Positions 17,206-28,010 of a stretch of DNA of 64,000 bases are shown here, piece by piece. Within the stretch, counting starts at the first letter, position 1. Each line of letters starts with the position of its first letter. The stretch is from the NCBI GenBank assembly GCA_903911085.1, contig CAIWCC010000111.1:1-64000 (forward strand), written 5' to 3'. The notes under the pieces were generated by a model. It saw nothing but the letters and a program-made list of their open reading frames with translations. It was not told where the DNA came from and did not search any database. Source of the stretch: an uncultured Bacteroidales bacterium. Lineage in GTDB: Bacteria > Bacteroidota > Bacteroidia > Bacteroidales > Paludibacteraceae. The translations under genes were made by a program, and so were the position numbers.

Positions 17206-20200
17206 TTATTGCTTCACTATTTTATAACATTTCACTCTATTTGAGTTTGAAACTTGTAGGATATAGTGCCCGCTATGCAATGATTCCAGCGAAACGGAAG
17301 TTTCGAAATTCATATTTTTCTCCAACATTACTCGCCCACTTAAATCAAGAACACTTAATTTTGAAGCAGCATCTAATCCTTGAATGGTAAGCTTGTCAAC
17401 TACTGGATTTGGAAACACCCGAACTTTTTCGAAAGCAGATATTGCAGGCACTGAAGTTGTCAATTCTACGATATTTGCAAAATCTTTCCACTGACTGGCT
17501 GCCTGATAAAACGCCTTTGAACCAACTGGCACATAAAGTTTGCAAGTGGATTTATTTACATTATTGAATATATAACTCGAGCTATAAACACTTGCTGGTT
17601 TTATATCAACCGGATATGCAGGATAAGCATAAATGGAAGTCAAACCACTGCACCCGTAAAAAGCATTATTGCCAATAACCAAAACTGAATTTGGGATATT
17701 AATGCTAGCTAGATTACTACAACCTCTAAAAGAATTGCTTCCTATTGTCACAAGAGATGCTGGATTAACAATATTTGTCAAACCGCTGCTAAACGTAAAT
17801 GCAGAATCATCAAGGCTTGTAACTGAGGCAGGTATGGTATAAGAGCTTCCTGTTTTGGCAATAGGATATTGAATAAGGGTAGTTTGATTTTTATTAAACA
17901 ATACACCATCGATACTTGAATAAGTCTGATTCGTGCCTTCTACATTTATAGCACTTAATTTAGCACAACTATTCAAGGCATTATTACCTATAAATAAAAC
18001 TGATGCCGGAATGTCAATACTTGTAAGTGCACCACAGTTAAAAAAAGCAGATTTGCCAATCGATGTTACTGAACTTGGAATATTTAAGCTAGTTAATCTG
18101 GTACAAGTTGAAAAAGCCTCATCGCCAATTGAAGTTACAGAATTTGGGATGTTAATGGTATTTAAACTAAGACAATACATAAATGTTCCAGAATTAATTT
18201 TCAAAACTGAATTTGGTATAGTTATATTAGTCAAACTTGTACAAGCATAAAAAGCCCCATCACCAATAGTTGTAACAGAATTGGGAATAACGATGTTTAT
18301 AAAACTATTACAACCATAAAAAGCACTCATACCAATTGATTTAACCGAATTAGGAATGGTTAAGTCTGCCAAATTTACACAATTGAAAAATGCAAAATTC
18401 CCTATTGAATCAATTAGCAAAGGCAGCTTAAGTGAAAGCAAACTCTTTTTGCCAATGTCACCTATTGTGCTGCAAAATGCATGTGGTGGGATTTCATTAG
18501 CTGCATATTTACTAATATATGGGTCAGACCCTGCTGTACCGGTATAAGCTTCAATAGTAACTCCACTTAAATCAAGCTTAGTTAATAGTGGCATATTATC
18601 GCGCATTGTTTTAAAATCACGGGCATCAATGCTTCCTGTTAGTGTCAGGTCATTGATTCCATTTAGCTGACTGGCAGTTAAAACTGTTGACAAATTGCCA
18701 GCTGTAACATTTATTGCTGCTGGCGCACCAGCTTGGGAAACAGTAAAAGATTGAGACTCAAATCCAGGAGATGTAACTGTGATTGTTCCTATTCTCGAAA
18801 TCTCTGATTGATTGGCTTGTGCAGTCAGTGAAAGTGTATCGTTGCTAGTACCTAACTCTGGACTTACTACCAGCCACGATTGATCAGAAGTTGCAGTCCA
18901 TGCCACATTAGCGGTTATTCCTACAGTTGCACTTCCGCCAATGGCGGGCATATTCATTTTTTTTACATCCACCACGAAACCAGTACTTGCTTCTACAATA
19001 TTCACGAAACTTTTCCAATATGTTGCAGCTGCGTAAAGTTTTTTTGTACCATACGGAACATTCAAAACACAAAAGGAGGTGTAAACTCCCGAAAAAGTAT
19101 TAGAACTAATCGGTAAAGGTTTACTATTCACATAAATGGAAAACAAAGCATTGCAACTTTGAAAAGCGTAATCGCCAATGGATGTTACCGAATTTGGTAT
19201 GGCAATGCTTTTCAAACTGTTACAATTGGCAAATGCATAAGTAGCAATGGATGTTACAGCATTTGGGATATTAATGCTTTCCAAACTTTTACAATTGTAA
19301 AATGTATAAGTACCAATGGATGTCACAGCATTTGAAATGGCAATATTCTTTAAACCAGTACAATCATAAAAAATCCTATCTCCAATGAATTTTACTGAGT
19401 TTGGAATATTAATGTAAGTCAAACCTGAACAACCGTAAAATGCATTTTCACCAATTGATGTTACAGAATTGGGTATAATCAGACTTGTTAAACTAATACA
19501 ATTGCCCAAAGCACCATATCCAATTGAAGTAATTAAATTGGGTAAAAGCAAGGAAGTTAAACTTTTTCCCAGTCGGGTATCCGCATTGTAAAAAGCATAA
19601 GTAGGTAATTCATTCTCAGGATAAATAGTAGTATTTTTACTTGTCCCATCTACTCCGTTATAAGCAGCAATGGAAGCAGCACTTAAATCGAGTTTTACCA
19701 AAAGCGGCATTTTATCACGCATGGTTTTAAAATCGCGGGCATCGATACTGCCAGTAAGGGTGAGATTTTTAACCGTAGAAAGTTCGGTGGCTGTTAAAGA
19801 GGTTGATAAACTACCAGGTGTCATTATTATTACTCTCGGAGCTCCATCTTGTATCACTGTAATGGTTTGCGAAACGTATCCAGAAGCCGAAACAGTAACT
19901 ATTGCTGTGCGTGATGTGTTTGCCATATTGACCTGAGCGGATAATGTGAGTGAGTCGTTTGCAGTACCTGAAGCAGGATTTACAGTAAGCCACGTTTGGT
20001 CGGAGCTTCCAGTCCATGCTACGTTGGCAGCTATCTCAACTTTGGAAATACCAACTGAGTCAGCCATGCTTAGGTAGCTTTTATCAACACAAAAACCATT
20101 ACTATATTCAGTAATTTTATCAAACTTAGTCCAATAATTTGTATTTTGATAGTATTTCTTGGTTCCATAAGGTACATTCAAAACACAAGAAAGATTATTT

Positions 20201-21915
20201 ACTCCATAAAATGTCGTACTATTAAGTGGTATGGAGTTACTATAACTGAAGGATGTAGCGTTAATATAAGAACCACTATAATCTAATATCATTGGCTTAC
20301 TATTGATAAAAATCGAAGTAATTGCTGTGCAATTTTGAAAGGCATAATCACCAACCGCAGTTACTGAACCAGGGATATTTATGCTTTTTAATCCGCTACA
20401 ATCGGTAAATGCATATTTATTAATAGCTGTGACTGAATTAGGAATAGTTACTCCAGTTAAACTCTTAGCATTTGAAAATGCATAACTTCCAACAATTTTA
20501 ACGGAGGTAGGAATAATATAATCGCTGGTGGTTTTAGCCATAGGATATTGCATCAAGGTCGTTTGATTTTTATCAAACAATACTCCATCCGCAGCTGAAT
20601 AATTCTGATTATCATTCTCAACATTTATTTCTGTTAATTTACTGCAATTTTTTAAAGCATCTACACCTATCGTTTTTACCGCTGCGGGAATAGTAATAGA
20701 AGTAAAATTTGTACAATTATTAAAAGCAGAAGCACCAATGGTTGTCACAGAACTTGGAAGTGCTATACTAGTTAAACCCAAAGAATTTGAAAATGCATAA
20801 TTGCCAATTGATGTTACTGAGTTAGGAATAGAGACAGAAGTTAAGTTAGTACAATTATTGAATGCATAATTACCAATTGATGTTACAGAATTAGAAATTG
20901 TTATACCGGTTAAACCCTGATTATTACAAAATGAATATCTACCAATTGATGTTACAGAATTTGGAATAGTATAGGTGCTGTTTGTTTTGCCAAGAGGATA
21001 TATAATCAGTGACGTTTGATTTTTGTCAAATAAAACGCCATCAATACTAGAATAATTATTATTGCCACTTTCCACGGTTATTTCAGTGAGTTTATTGCTA
21101 TTTCTTAAAGAATCGATAACAATAGAAGTAACACTGGCAGGGATAGATATGGACGTTAAATTTGCGCATTTTTGAAAAGCGCTTTCGTAAATTGTTGTTA
21201 CTGAATTAGGGATAGATATATTTTTCAGCCCTGCACAATTGTAAAATGTATTATTTGCAATCCTATCTAGCGAATTTGAAAGCGTTACGCTGGTCAAACC
21301 AGTACAATTGCGAAACGCATTAAACCCGAGAGTTGTAACCGAATTTGGAATAGTAATGCTGGTTAAACTACTACAACCATCAAAAACAGTATTTCCAATT
21401 GATATTACTGAATTGGGAATCGTTATACTAGTCAAACCGGAACAATTGCCAAAAACATTTAACCCAATAAAAGTTACTGATGCTGGTATAGAAATGTTTG
21501 TTAAACCTTTGCATCCCAAAAAAGCCATATCACCAATGGTGGTAATGGAAGAAGGAAACACAATGCTTTTAAGGCTTGTTTTTCCTACAGAAGTATTCGA
21601 ATTGTAAAATGCATACTGTGGCATTTCGTTGGCTGGGTATGTCGTTGAATTTGTGGTAGTTGCAATGCCAGTATACGTATTAATACTCACTCCGCTTAAG
21701 TCCAACACAGCCAGTAAAGGCATATAATCGCGCATGGTTGCCACATCACGGGCATCAATATTGCCTGTTACGGTAAGATTGGTTACAGTAGTTAAATACG
21801 GACCTGCCAAGGTAGATAGTGAGCCTGGTATAGTTACAGCTACGGTTTTGGTTACTTGCGATGATACATTTAATGTTAACATCGCTACAAAAAAAAGAGA
21901 TAAAATGTTTTTCAT
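17206..21915 (-). CDS. Giant LRR/BACON surface protein with T9SS tail
   Basis: A 1569-residue protein starting at MKNILSLFFVAML (21915), chosen over 21954 because it begins the signal peptide. Three blocks each open with a DARDxxTMRDxMPLLxxLDLSG segment and continue with BspA-type leucine-rich repeats of about 23 residues (pattern SIGNYAFNNCTNLTSVSIPN). Two BACON-like beta-sandwich domains separate the blocks, at about 620-695 (ANVAWTGSSDQTWLTV) and 983-1060 (ANVAWTATSDQSWLVV). The end is a T9SS sorting domain (VFPNPVVDKLTI, SGHYILQV, CYKIVKQ). It is probably anchored at the cell surface and binds glycan or protein. No catalytic motif. It is the last gene of the minus-strand series and ends at the bidirectional terminator. 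Confidence 0.9.
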   Translation of the reverse strand: MKNILSLFFVAMLTLNVSSQVTKTVAVTIPGSLSTLAGPYLTTVTNLTVTGNIDARDVATMRDYMPLLAVLDLSGVSINTYTGIATTTNSTTYPANEMPQYAFYNSNTSVGKTSLKSIVFPSSITTIGDMAFLGCKGLTNISIPASVTFIGLNVFGNCSGLTSITIPNSVISIGNTVFDGCSSLTSITIPNSVTTLGFNAFRNCTGLTSVTLSNSLDRIANNTFYNCAGLKNISIPNSVTTIYESAFQKCANLTSISIPASVTSIVIDSLRNSNKLTEITVESGNNNYSSIDGVLFDKNQTSLIIYPLGKTNSTYTIPNSVTSIGRYSFCNNQGLTGITISNSVTSIGNYAFNNCTNLTSVSIPNSVTSIGNYAFSNSLGLTSIALPSSVTTIGASAFNNCTNFTSITIPAAVKTIGVDALKNCSKLTEINVENDNQNYSAADGVLFDKNQTTLMQYPMAKTTSDYIIPTSVKIVGSYAFSNAKSLTGVTIPNSVTAINKYAFTDCSGLKSINIPGSVTAVGDYAFQNCTAITSIFINSKPMILDYSGSYINATSFSYSNSIPLNSTTFYGVNNLSCVLNVPYGTKKYYQNTNYWTKFDKITEYSNGFCVDKSYLSMADSVGISKVEIAANVAWTGSSDQTWLTVNPASGTANDSLTLSAQVNMANTSRTAIVTVSASGYVSQTITVIQDGAPRVIIMTPGSLSTSLTATELSTVKNLTLTGSIDARDFKTMRDKMPLLVKLDLSAASIAAYNGVDGTSKNTTIYPENELPTYAFYNADTRLGKSLTSLLLPNLITSIGYGALGNCISLTSLIIPNSVTSIGENAFYGCSGLTYINIPNSVKFIGDRIFYDCTGLKNIAISNAVTSIGTYTFYNCKSLESINIPNAVTSIATYAFANCNSLKSIAIPNSVTSIGDYAFQSCNALFSIYVNSKPLPISSNTFSGVYTSFCVLNVPYGTKKLYAAATYWKSFVNIVEASTGFVVDVKKMNMPAIGGSATVGITANVAWTATSDQSWLVVSPELGTSNDTLSLTAQANQSEISRIGTITVTSPGFESQSFTVSQAGAPAAINVTAGNLSTVLTASQLNGINDLTLTGSIDARDFKTMRDNMPLLTKLDLSGVTIEAYTGTAGSDPYISKYAANEIPPHAFCSTIGDIGKKSLLSLKLPLLIDSIGNFAFFNCVNLADLTIPNSVKSIGMSAFYGCNSFINIVIPNSVTTIGDGAFYACTSLTNITIPNSVLKINSGTFMYCLSLNTINIPNSVTSIGDEAFSTCTRLTSLNIPSSVTSIGKSAFFNCGALTSIDIPASVLFIGNNALNSCAKLSAINVEGTNQTYSSIDGVLFNKNQTTLIQYPIAKTGSSYTIPASVTSLDDSAFTFSSGLTNIVNPASLVTIGSNSFRGCSNLASINIPNSVLVIGNNAFYGCSGLTSIYAYPAYPVDIKPASVYSSSYIFNNVNKSTCKLYVPVGSKAFYQAASQWKDFANIVELTTSVPAISAFEKVRVFPNPVVDKLTIQGLDAASKLSVLDLSGRVMLEKNMNFETSVSLESLHSGHYILQVSNSNRVKCYKIVKQ

Positions 21916-22176
21916 GAAAAAAGGATTAATTATAAGTTTGAACATAGAAATCAACGGAAACTTTGTACAAAATCATTTCTGTAAAAGCAAGCCGACGTTG
22001 GTATAAATTTTCAAAAAAATCCATCCATTAAAAAATAGCTCTATATTGATTTGTAAAGGTAACTGAATATTTTAAGAATACAAAATTTTCAGTCAAAAAG
22101 CTTTAAATCTGGACTTTTTTGACCCAAAAACAATGTAAACGATTACAAGATAAGTATTCTTCGAATTTGATTTTGT

Positions 22177-24573
22177 TCATCTTAAAACTGCAGACACAAT
22201 CACCTTTTCTTCCCCATTTACAGACACTTTTATCTTTTTAGGCGTGGCAGAAAAAATACTGTACTTCAACACTTTTCCATTTTTCCAATCAATACTCACC
22301 GTGAAACCGCCACGAGCTTTTAATCCTTTCACAGAGCCATTTTTCCATGCATCGGGCAACGCAGGAAGCAGGGTAATGCTATCATCGGTAGATTGCAGCA
22401 ACATTTCAGCCACCGCAGCCGTTCCACCAAAATTACCATCAATCTGGAATGGCGGATGCGCGTCCAACAAATTTGGATAAGTGCCACCACCGCCTGTATA
22501 ATTGAGGTCTTTGCCGTTTGGTGCAACATATTTAAGCAGTTCGCGGTACATTTTGTAAGCATGATTTCCATCGAGCAACCGTGCCCAAAGATTAATACGC
22601 CATCCCTTCGACCAGCCGGTAGTTTCGTCGCCACGCACAGTTAGTGTTTTTCGGCAGGCCTCAGCTAGTTCGGGCGTTTTGGCGGGTGAAATTTGCGAAC
22701 CGGGATATAAACCAATTAAATGCGACTGATGACGATGCGTTGGCTCCACATCTTCCCAATCGTGGTACCACTCCTGCAAATTCCCTTTTTTGCCAATTTG
22801 ATACGGATGAAGTCTGGCCATGGTAGTTGCTACTTTTTCACAAAATTCAGAATCTGTATTCAAGAGTTTTGCAGCTTTTATATAATTAATAAAACATTCG
22901 CGAATAATGGCCAAATCGCAGGTTGAGCCGTACAAAGTGGCACTTGCAAAACCGCTTGGATGCATGAATCTGTTTTCGGGCGATGACGCGGGCGATGGCA
23001 CCAAATTGCCCTTGGCATCTTCTACAAGCATGCTCATGCAAAATTCCACAGCACCTTTCATCACTGGAAGTGCTTGATTTTTCAAGAAATCTTTATCGCT
23101 GGTAAATGAATAATGCTCCCAAAGATGTGTGCTGAGCCATGCGCCACCCATGGTAAAATTTGCCCAGGTCGGACTACCATTGCCATCGCCAACAGGGTTT
23201 GTCATTGCCCAAATATCGGTGGTATGAGCTGCTGTCCAGCCATTGGCAGCGTAGTAATTCTTTGCGGTATAGCTTCCTGTTTTCGATAAATTGGCAATAA
23301 AACTCAACAACGATTGATGCATTTCGGGAAGATTGGTCACCTCTGCCGGCCAGTAGTTTTCTTCCGTATTTATGTTAATGGTGTAATTTGAAGCCCACGG
23401 TGGACGAATAAGGTGATTCCAAATGCCTTGCAGATTGGCCGGAGCACCCGCAGTGCGGGATGATGAAATAAGCAAATAACGACCAAAATTAAAATACAAC
23501 ATCTCCAGTTGCTTGTCGGAGGCACCCGTGGCATAACGTTTCAGACGCTCATCGGTAGGCAAAACCGGCGTTTTTTCGGGTTTCAAATCCAAGGCCACTC
23601 GATTAAAAAAGCGCTGATAATCTGCAATATGCGCATTCAAAAGTGCAGCGTACGATTTCGTCTTTACATTTTTGAGTTGCTCCGTAGCTATTTGCAAATT
23701 TGGCAAACCCTGTGTTGCCGGATTTTTATCAAAACCATTAAAACTGGTGGCTATCGAAACAACGATAATTGCCTGAGAACCATTTTTTACTGTTATAGTT
23801 GTATCAGTTGCCGAAACAGTTCCATCTGTTGTACTTATTCCCGCCAACGAACTAAACCGAGTTCCTTTTTCGGGATTGAAAATTACCGGATTGGGAGCAT
23901 TCTTCAAATAAGGCGGGTCAACATGAACCGGCGCATAACCATTGACAACAAGCTGGCTACCAGTCGATTTTGTATCATAACGCATAAGACTATTGAACCT
24001 CACCACAAAATCCAATTTAGCTTTTTTGCTTGCTGTCAGGCGAATAACCATTACCTTATCGGGGTTCGACACAAAATATTCACGGGTAAATTTCACACCA
24101 TCCACTTGATATTGAACGGTGGAGATGGCTTTGTTCAAATCGAGCTGACGGCGATATTGAGTGGCTTCAGTTTTGTGATTGAAATCCAGAAAAAGCGTTC
24201 CCAATGGCATAAAACATTCGGTAAAATGCCCCTGCAATTTTTTAATCAATTCATTAGCAAGTTTGTAATCTTCATTTTTCAGGGCTTCCCTAACTGCAGG
24301 TAAATTTTTATAAGCCTCGGGGTTGGCGTTTACATCTATCGGTTGGCCCGACCACAAAGTGGCATCGTTCAAATAGATTTGGTCTGTAGTAACACCACCA
24401 AAAACGGAAGCGCCTTGTCTTCCATTTCCAAGCACCAGCGATTCTTCGAAAACCTGAGCAGGCTGTTTGTACCAAAGGGTTTTATCGGGTTGCTGAGCCG
24501 ACAACAGGCTGCACGAAAAACATGTAAAAGCAACAAAAAGTTGTTTGATTTTTAATCCTTTTTTCATTGTCAT
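22177..24573 (-). CDS. GH95 alpha-L-fucosidase / alpha-L-galactosidase
   Basis: A 798-residue GH95 enzyme with signal peptide ([14 protein letters not shown], start at 24573 or two codons later). The N-terminal beta domain shows [20 protein letters not shown] and [11 protein letters not shown], hallmarks of the family. The (alpha/alpha)6 barrel holds N400 and N402 in [14 protein letters not shown], the likely acid E533 in [21 protein letters not shown], and D712 in DGNFGG, matching the Asn/Asn/Glu/Asp set of the family. It removes terminal alpha-L-fucose, or alpha-L-galactose in some relatives. It follows GH43 after 49 bases, so the two are probably co-transcribed. Confidence 0.94.
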   Translation of the reverse strand: MTMKKGLKIKQLFVAFTCFSCSLLSAQQPDKTLWYKQPAQVFEESLVLGNGRQGASVFGGVTTDQIYLNDATLWSGQPIDVNANPEAYKNLPAVREALKNEDYKLANELIKKLQGHFTECFMPLGTLFLDFNHKTEATQYRRQLDLNKAISTVQYQVDGVKFTREYFVSNPDKVMVIRLTASKKAKLDFVVRFNSLMRYDTKSTGSQLVVNGYAPVHVDPPYLKNAPNPVIFNPEKGTRFSSLAGISTTDGTVSATDTTITVKNGSQAIIVVSIATSFNGFDKNPATQGLPNLQIATEQLKNVKTKSYAALLNAHIADYQRFFNRVALDLKPEKTPVLPTDERLKRYATGASDKQLEMLYFNFGRYLLISSSRTAGAPANLQGIWNHLIRPPWASNYTININTEENYWPAEVTNLPEMHQSLLSFIANLSKTGSYTAKNYYAANGWTAAHTTDIWAMTNPVGDGNGSPTWANFTMGGAWLSTHLWEHYSFTSDKDFLKNQALPVMKGAVEFCMSMLVEDAKGNLVPSPASSPENRFMHPSGFASATLYGSTCDLAIIRECFINYIKAAKLLNTDSEFCEKVATTMARLHPYQIGKKGNLQEWYHDWEDVEPTHRHQSHLIGLYPGSQISPAKTPELAEACRKTLTVRGDETTGWSKGWRINLWARLLDGNHAYKMYRELLKYVAPNGKDLNYTGGGGTYPNLLDAHPPFQIDGNFGGTAAVAEMLLQSTDDSITLLPALPDAWKNGSVKGLKARGGFTVSIDWKNGKVLKYSIFSATPKKIKVSVNGEEKVIVSAVLR

Positions 24574-24622
24574 ATAACGAATTGAGTCGTTTATTTGAAT
24601 TTAAGATTGATAAGCACTGTCT

Positions 24623-26302
24623 TTATTTCTCCACCCGAAACCAATCGAAATCAGCATAACCGGTCTCGTAGGTTTTACCACTACGAATAGCAAACATACC
24701 TACTTTAGCACCAATCCATTTTCCCTTTCGTGCAGCAAACACCTCACCCACTTGCTGATATGTGATATTATCAGTGCTATAACTAAATGTGCAAGCTGCA
24801 TTGCCGTAACTGGACGCTTCTGCTTTGTTGAACAATTGAAAATCGGTTGACTCTGGATTCACATTCCGAACATTTACCCGAAAATAAATTGTGGAAACAT
24901 TTACGGGTATCCCGGTTGATATCTGCTCAGCATTACCACGCTCTGCATCAACACATTTCGATTGCGAAACAACCAATCCATTCGCCGTTTTGCGGAGCGA
25001 AATATAAGCATAATCCAGTCCGGTTATGATAAGTCCAACTTCCTCATCGTCGGTGCGTGGTGTGAATGTAAGTTTGGTAGTGACCGTAAAACTAGGTGCA
25101 GGAAATTTCTGGGTCAGCAGGTTAGGTACATTCCACAAATTGCGGGTACTATCGGCCACAGGCACATTGTAAAGGCGTAAAAAGCCATAACTGCTACCAG
25201 CAGGAAACGCAAAATTACTTTGTGGATTTGCTGCCCATTGCCATTGCAAACTGAGTCTGTTATCGTTGAATTCGTCAGATTCTGGTGGTGTTACAATAGG
25301 TTGATTTTTTCCAACATTGGGTTTTTTATAACTCAAAACAGGCTCTCCAATGCCATTTCCATCGGCATCAACGCCCATCATTGGCCAATCGTTCACCCAT
25401 TTAACTGGCTGTAAATGAACGATTCTACCATAACAATCTTTATCCTGAAAATGGATAAACCAGCTTTCGCCCGATTTTGTATCCACCAATGCTCCCTGAT
25501 GCGGGCCATTAATGTTGGTAGAACCCTGCTCAAGTACAATTTTTGCTTCATAAGGCCCGTAAATATTTTTGCTTCGCAATGCCAATTGCCACCCTTTGCT
25601 CACACTGCCGGCAGGTGCCAGAATGTAATAGAAGCCATTGCGTTTGTACATTTTAGGTCCTTCCACTATTGGGTGATTGGCGTGACCATCAAAAACCAAC
25701 ACACCATCATCAAGTAGAGCGGTACCATCGGCACTCATTCTACTGATTATCAACGAACTTTTCATCCCCGCACGACTAGCAGCTAATGCACTGACTAAAT
25801 ACGCTTTACCATCTTCGTCCCACAGCGGACAGGGATCTATCCATCCTTTTGCTTTTTTCACCAGCACAGGTTCGCTCCAGGGGCCAGTTATTTTCTTAGC
25901 TTTTACCAAATAAATGCCTTCGTCGGGGTCGGGATAATAAATATAAAATTCACCTTTATGAAAACGAATGGAAGGCGCCCACACGCCACCACCGTGTTGC
26001 ACAGTTTTGAAACGGTCGAAAGGCGGTTGTTTTGCAAACACATTTCCAACCAAAGTCCAGTTTACCAAATCTTTAGACTGAAGTACAGGCAAGCCGGGAA
26101 CCTGGTTGAAACTGGAGGCTGTCATATAAAAATCATCACCCACACGAATAGCATCCGGGTCGGAATAGTCTGCATGAAGAATCGGATTTTGATACGTTCC
26201 ATCTCCTTTGTCAGCCACCCATACTTTTGAAACTTCGTTTTGAGAAAAAACAAATCCAATATTTGCAATTAGTAAAAGTAGAATTGTTATTTTTGTTTTC
26301 AT
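24623..26302 (-). CDS. GH43 beta-xylosidase / arabinofuranosidase
   Basis: A 559-residue secreted GH43 enzyme. Signal peptide ends at FVFSQ. The five-bladed propeller shows the three catalytic carboxylates: base D48 in HADYSDPD, pKa modulator D156 in GWIDPCPLWDEDG, and acid E214 in IVEGPKMYKRNG. The C-terminal 200 residues form a concanavalin-like beta-sandwich of the GH43 C-terminal type (TTKLTFTPRTDDEEVGLIIT). It should release xylose or arabinose from side chains. It lies in a tight minus-strand series: 57 bases after the DUF362 gene and 49 before GH95. Confidence 0.92.
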   Translation of the reverse strand: MKTKITILLLLIANIGFVFSQNEVSKVWVADKGDGTYQNPILHADYSDPDAIRVGDDFYMTASSFNQVPGLPVLQSKDLVNWTLVGNVFAKQPPFDRFKTVQHGGGVWAPSIRFHKGEFYIYYPDPDEGIYLVKAKKITGPWSEPVLVKKAKGWIDPCPLWDEDGKAYLVSALAASRAGMKSSLIISRMSADGTALLDDGVLVFDGHANHPIVEGPKMYKRNGFYYILAPAGSVSKGWQLALRSKNIYGPYEAKIVLEQGSTNINGPHQGALVDTKSGESWFIHFQDKDCYGRIVHLQPVKWVNDWPMMGVDADGNGIGEPVLSYKKPNVGKNQPIVTPPESDEFNDNRLSLQWQWAANPQSNFAFPAGSSYGFLRLYNVPVADSTRNLWNVPNLLTQKFPAPSFTVTTKLTFTPRTDDEEVGLIITGLDYAYISLRKTANGLVVSQSKCVDAERGNAEQISTGIPVNVSTIYFRVNVRNVNPESTDFQLFNKAEASSYGNAACTFSYSTDNITYQQVGEVFAARKGKWIGAKVGMFAIRSGKTYETGYADFDWFRVEK

Positions 26303-26359
26303 TGGTATTTTTTAATCAATTATATTTCAGCAAGATAAATATATAAAAACGCAAAGTAG

Positions 26360-27967
26360 TTAGTTTAATGAAACACAAAACAACTCAATTCCCTTGCCTG
26401 TATTGAGGTTTCGGCTGTATTTTTTATCTTCCGGATTATTCCAATGTTCATACACACCCAAACTGGTGAGGTTTACGCCGTTTGGATGGTATCGTCCATA
26501 TTTGTCGTTAACCGCCAACGCCGCCTGAATAAGGTAGTTGTCACAATTGCGACTTGCCCCTTTTGGAAAAGCTTTTGCTCCGCTATAGCCCAACTCACCC
26601 TGAAATTCGGATAATAAAAAGTCGAGACAAACAGATTCAATTGCCACCGGATCTTGAGACATAAAATAACTTGCACTCCATTGACCATGAAAAAGGCGTT
26701 GCCAACGATCCCGCTCCTGTGGCGCTCCCACATTCGTTTGCATACCATAGAGCCCATCCACAATGTAAAGCAAAGTCTTTCCGCCAAGATTGGGCGAACC
26801 CATTAGATCGACAAAAGCGCTGTAATCGCCACGTTTACCGTTCATTTGAGTCACATATTTTCGATGATCTTTTTGCGGAAAACGAATGGACCCGAAATGA
26901 TTTTTGGCACAAAGCGTTACACCTGCCATTTCATGCCCTTTCAGAAGAGCTACATTAATCAGATATGAGGCCTCTACAACTGCTTTCGGAAGTTCACTTC
27001 CGAGCTCCACTTCGGGCGAAGTGTAAGAAATGGCATTGGCAACCCATTCGGGCTTTTCTCGTCCCGGCGAACCCTGCCCATCCATCCAACGCACTTCGGG
27101 AAACTCTTCGTGAAGAGGTTTGTATATACGATCAGGAATTGCCCGAACTTTCCAACCCACCGAAGCATCGTAAACAACGATATCCTTTTGCGCCACACCC
27201 GCAGGGCCGGTAAGTTGACGCAACAATTGTCGGGTTGATTGTGTTGATTGGTCAATATCATTGTCTGTATCGTCGGGCTTATAGGTATTGTTTATATTTA
27301 TTTTAATGGCTATTAGCTCACCCTGTCTCCAGCCTCTGTTGCCTCTGCCATGTGTGCGGTTGTAATGCTTGAAAAGAGCACGCCATGCCTTTGCATCGTT
27401 GGACGCACCCGTGAGTGACTGCAAAGATCGGGAATACATTCGTGCCAAAGCCGACTCATTTATATTTCCTTCTGCCCACCAATTGCCGGTTTTACCATCC
27501 CAGGGCGTAGCAGTGTTATCCCTTATCCAGGTTACCCTGCCGGGGAAAATTCCCTTTGCAACACCAATAGGTTTATTCGGATTATCTAAAAGAAGTGCCG
27601 GATTGTCGTTTGCCAAAACAGACTGTTGATTGACCAACTGAGCTACAACAAACAATGCAAGGGCAACCAACGTGAAACCACTTGCAAGAAGCACCCGTTT
27701 ATCAGCGAAATATTTTTTTGCTATTTTGATAAAAAAGACGAACCCCGATGTGGCTAAAAACCAGGCAATAAAAGAGCCGGCCAGTGGAATAGCAGCCTGC
27801 TGACAAGGATATGAAGCACGCGAAGGTTTGGGTACAACCCGAATGAGTACCCATATTAGTGCAGCTAGTCCGATTAAAGGATAAAGCATTTTATGCAAAA
27901 CAGTATCCGTTCTGAATCCTCGAATTCGACCCGTTTTAGGACATGTTTTAAATATCAGTTTTTTCAT
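26360..27967 (-). CDS. DUF362 protein with N-terminal membrane helices
   Basis: A 535-residue protein. Three hydrophobic helices lie in the first 115 residues (LIGLAALIWVLIRVV, IAWFLATSGFVFFI, VALALFVVAQLV), and the rest is a DUF362 domain, recognisable from the GEL-IAIKININ strand, the ASYLINVALLKGHEMAGVTL strand, and CAKNHFGSIRFP. No CxxC iron-sulfur motifs were seen. DUF362 proteins of this type occur in PULs and near secreted enzymes, but their chemistry is not established. The soluble part should face the periplasm. It sits between the propeller protein and GH43 with short gaps, suggesting one transcript. Confidence 0.8.
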   Translation of the reverse strand: MKKLIFKTCPKTGRIRGFRTDTVLHKMLYPLIGLAALIWVLIRVVPKPSRASYPCQQAAIPLAGSFIAWFLATSGFVFFIKIAKKYFADKRVLLASGFTLVALALFVVAQLVNQQSVLANDNPALLLDNPNKPIGVAKGIFPGRVTWIRDNTATPWDGKTGNWWAEGNINESALARMYSRSLQSLTGASNDAKAWRALFKHYNRTHGRGNRGWRQGELIAIKININNTYKPDDTDNDIDQSTQSTRQLLRQLTGPAGVAQKDIVVYDASVGWKVRAIPDRIYKPLHEEFPEVRWMDGQGSPGREKPEWVANAISYTSPEVELGSELPKAVVEASYLINVALLKGHEMAGVTLCAKNHFGSIRFPQKDHRKYVTQMNGKRGDYSAFVDLMGSPNLGGKTLLYIVDGLYGMQTNVGAPQERDRWQRLFHGQWSASYFMSQDPVAIESVCLDFLLSEFQGELGYSGAKAFPKGASRNCDNYLIQAALAVNDKYGRYHPNGVNLTSLGVYEHWNNPEDKKYSRNLNTGKGIELFCVSLN

Positions 27968-28010
27968 TTTTTTATTGTAACAAAGAAATCAAGCACTAAA
28001 AAGCGGCAAA

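Noticed and set aside
17206-21915. Regular repeats resembling a repeat array
   Set aside because: They are in-frame leucine-rich repeats of about 23 codons inside one coding sequence, not a CRISPR array.
23509-24303. 264-codon open frame on the plus strand
   Set aside because: Antisense within the GH95 gene; the protein is basic and without family features.
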